From contig JALZUH010000181.1 in assembly GCA_023301645.1 (NCBI GenBank), positions 1-6,643 on the forward strand: a stretch of 6,643 bases of DNA, in the 5' to 3' direction. Every line of letters begins with the position of its first letter. Within the stretch, counting starts at the first letter, position 1. The position numbers were made by a program, and so were the translations under genes. The DNA is from Akkermansiaceae bacterium. GTDB lineage: Bacteria > Verrucomicrobiota > Verrucomicrobiia > Verrucomicrobiales > Akkermansiaceae. The notes below the pieces were generated by a model that worked only from the letters and a program-made list of their open reading frames with translations, ran no database searches and was not told where the DNA came from. Positions 6,161-6,643 of the stretch are shown here, piece after piece.

Positions 6161-6175
6161 GATTCTAAGATTCTA
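6161..6175 (-). repeat. Tandem TAGAATC pair at the atpH start
   Basis: On the - strand TAGAATC occurs twice with one base between (6175-6169 and 6167-6161), ending directly at the GTG of atpH. It takes the place where a ribosome binding site would be. The first copy contains the in-frame TAG that bounds the delta reading frame. It may be chance in a short AT-rich leader. Confidence 0.4.
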
Positions 6176-6202
6176 GGATGGATTGGAAAAGGATGGGAGG
6201 AA

Positions 6203-6643
6203 TTAAGCCTCTACACTGGAGAGAGCTTCTTCGTTAATGCGCTTCTTGTCGTCATCATTGAGGACTTTGCCAGTAACTGAGGCAGTAGTCGATGCGATAA
6301 GGCGGCCGAACTCTTGCTTGAGCTCTGTGCGCATTGCTTTTTGCTCTGCTTTGGCTGCTTCTTGAGCCTTAGCGAGGATGTTCTGAGCTGAGTTGACAGC
6401 TTCTTGTGCTTTCTTCTCAGTGAAGATAGTAGCGTTTTCTTGCGCTTCTGCGATGAGGCGCTGGGCTTCTGAGTTAGCTTTGTCGATGGCGAGTTGTGTT
6501 TCCTTCTCGCTGTCTGCTAGCTGCTTCTCGATGCGCTTGAGCTTCTCTTCGCCTTCTGAAATGCGGGCAGAGCGCTGATCGAGCATGGCCTGAATAGGGC
6601 CGAATGCGAATTTCTTTAATACGATGAGCACAATGATGAAGTT
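6203..6643 (-). CDS. atpF: ATP synthase Fo b subunit, N-terminus outside window
   Basis: The frame is open from the right edge to a TAA stop at 6205-6203, giving 146 visible residues. A GTG at 6631-6629 is internal, since the hydrophobic frame continues upstream (NFIIVLIVLKKF) to the edge. The b subunit anchors in the membrane by one N-terminal helix and runs as a long coiled coil up to delta, forming the stator. The visible start is the end of that membrane helix, followed by the family's K-K-F-x-x-G-P-I and a DQRSARISEGEEKLKRIEKQ segment, where D-x-R-x-x-x-I is typical. A long charged, Ala/Glu/Lys/Gln-rich helix of about 100 residues follows, ending with DDDKKRINEEALSSVEA. Family length is about 155-185, so 10-40 residues are missing. 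It lies 42 nt before atpH. The choice of b rather than b' rests on a single copy being visible; a second copy could lie beyond the window. Confidence 0.93.
   Translation of the reverse strand, partial: NFIIVLIVLKKFAFGPIQAMLDQRSARISEGEEKLKRIEKQLADSEKETQLAIDKANSEAQRLIAEAQENATIFTEKKAQEAVNSAQNILAKAQEAAKAEQKAMRTELKQEFGRLIASTTASVTGKVLNDDDKKRINEEALSSVEA

Overview
The window is a convergent junction between a carbohydrate-degradation gene and the F1 end of an F-type ATP synthase operon. The left 0.95 kb (+ strand) is the C-terminal part of a large glycoside hydrolase resembling family GH95 (alpha-L-fucosidase-like). The rest, from about 1.15 kb to the right edge, lies on the - strand and reads, in transcription order, atpF (b, cut by the window edge), atpH (delta), atpA (alpha), atpG (gamma), atpD (beta), atpC (epsilon). 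The a and c subunit genes (atpB, atpE) would be expected just beyond the right edge but are not visible.

The organism is bacterial and probably a member of the Verrucomicrobiota. Three things suggest this: a short delta subunit beginning with a K-x-S-K-x-A-x-R-x-A-R-x-[IL]-F-R-type sequence that I associate with that phylum, a GH95-like enzyme next to housekeeping genes, and translation leaders with no Shine-Dalgarno sequence. This placement rests on remembered family resemblance, not on a search.

Layout: 1-948 GH95-like 3' end; 949-1149 convergent intergenic region with a two-tier hairpin and a strong bidirectional intrinsic terminator (1075-1110); 1150-1551 atpC; 1552-1627 gap with a perfect 10-bp stem-loop; 1628-3097 atpD; 3098-3202 a 105-nt gap with a small hairpin and an A8 tract (in the mRNA sense) ahead of beta; 3203-4099 atpG; 4147-5691 atpA; 5768-6160 atpH with a GTG start; 6203-6643 atpF, partial. 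The atp genes never overlap. They are separated by 42-105 nt, and the five visible starts all lack a purine-rich ribosome binding site.

Together the atp products form the F1 head (alpha3 beta3), central stalk (gamma, epsilon) and peripheral stalk (b, delta) of the rotary ATP synthase, with all main catalytic motifs intact. I see no mobile element, CRISPR array, tRNA or rRNA gene, and no evidence for a wholly new system. The items worth a second look are subunit-level variations (a short delta, roughly 17-residue insertions in beta and gamma, a P-loop Q-to-G change in alpha, a missing Arg in the epsilon ATP motif) and RNA-level structure between the genes.
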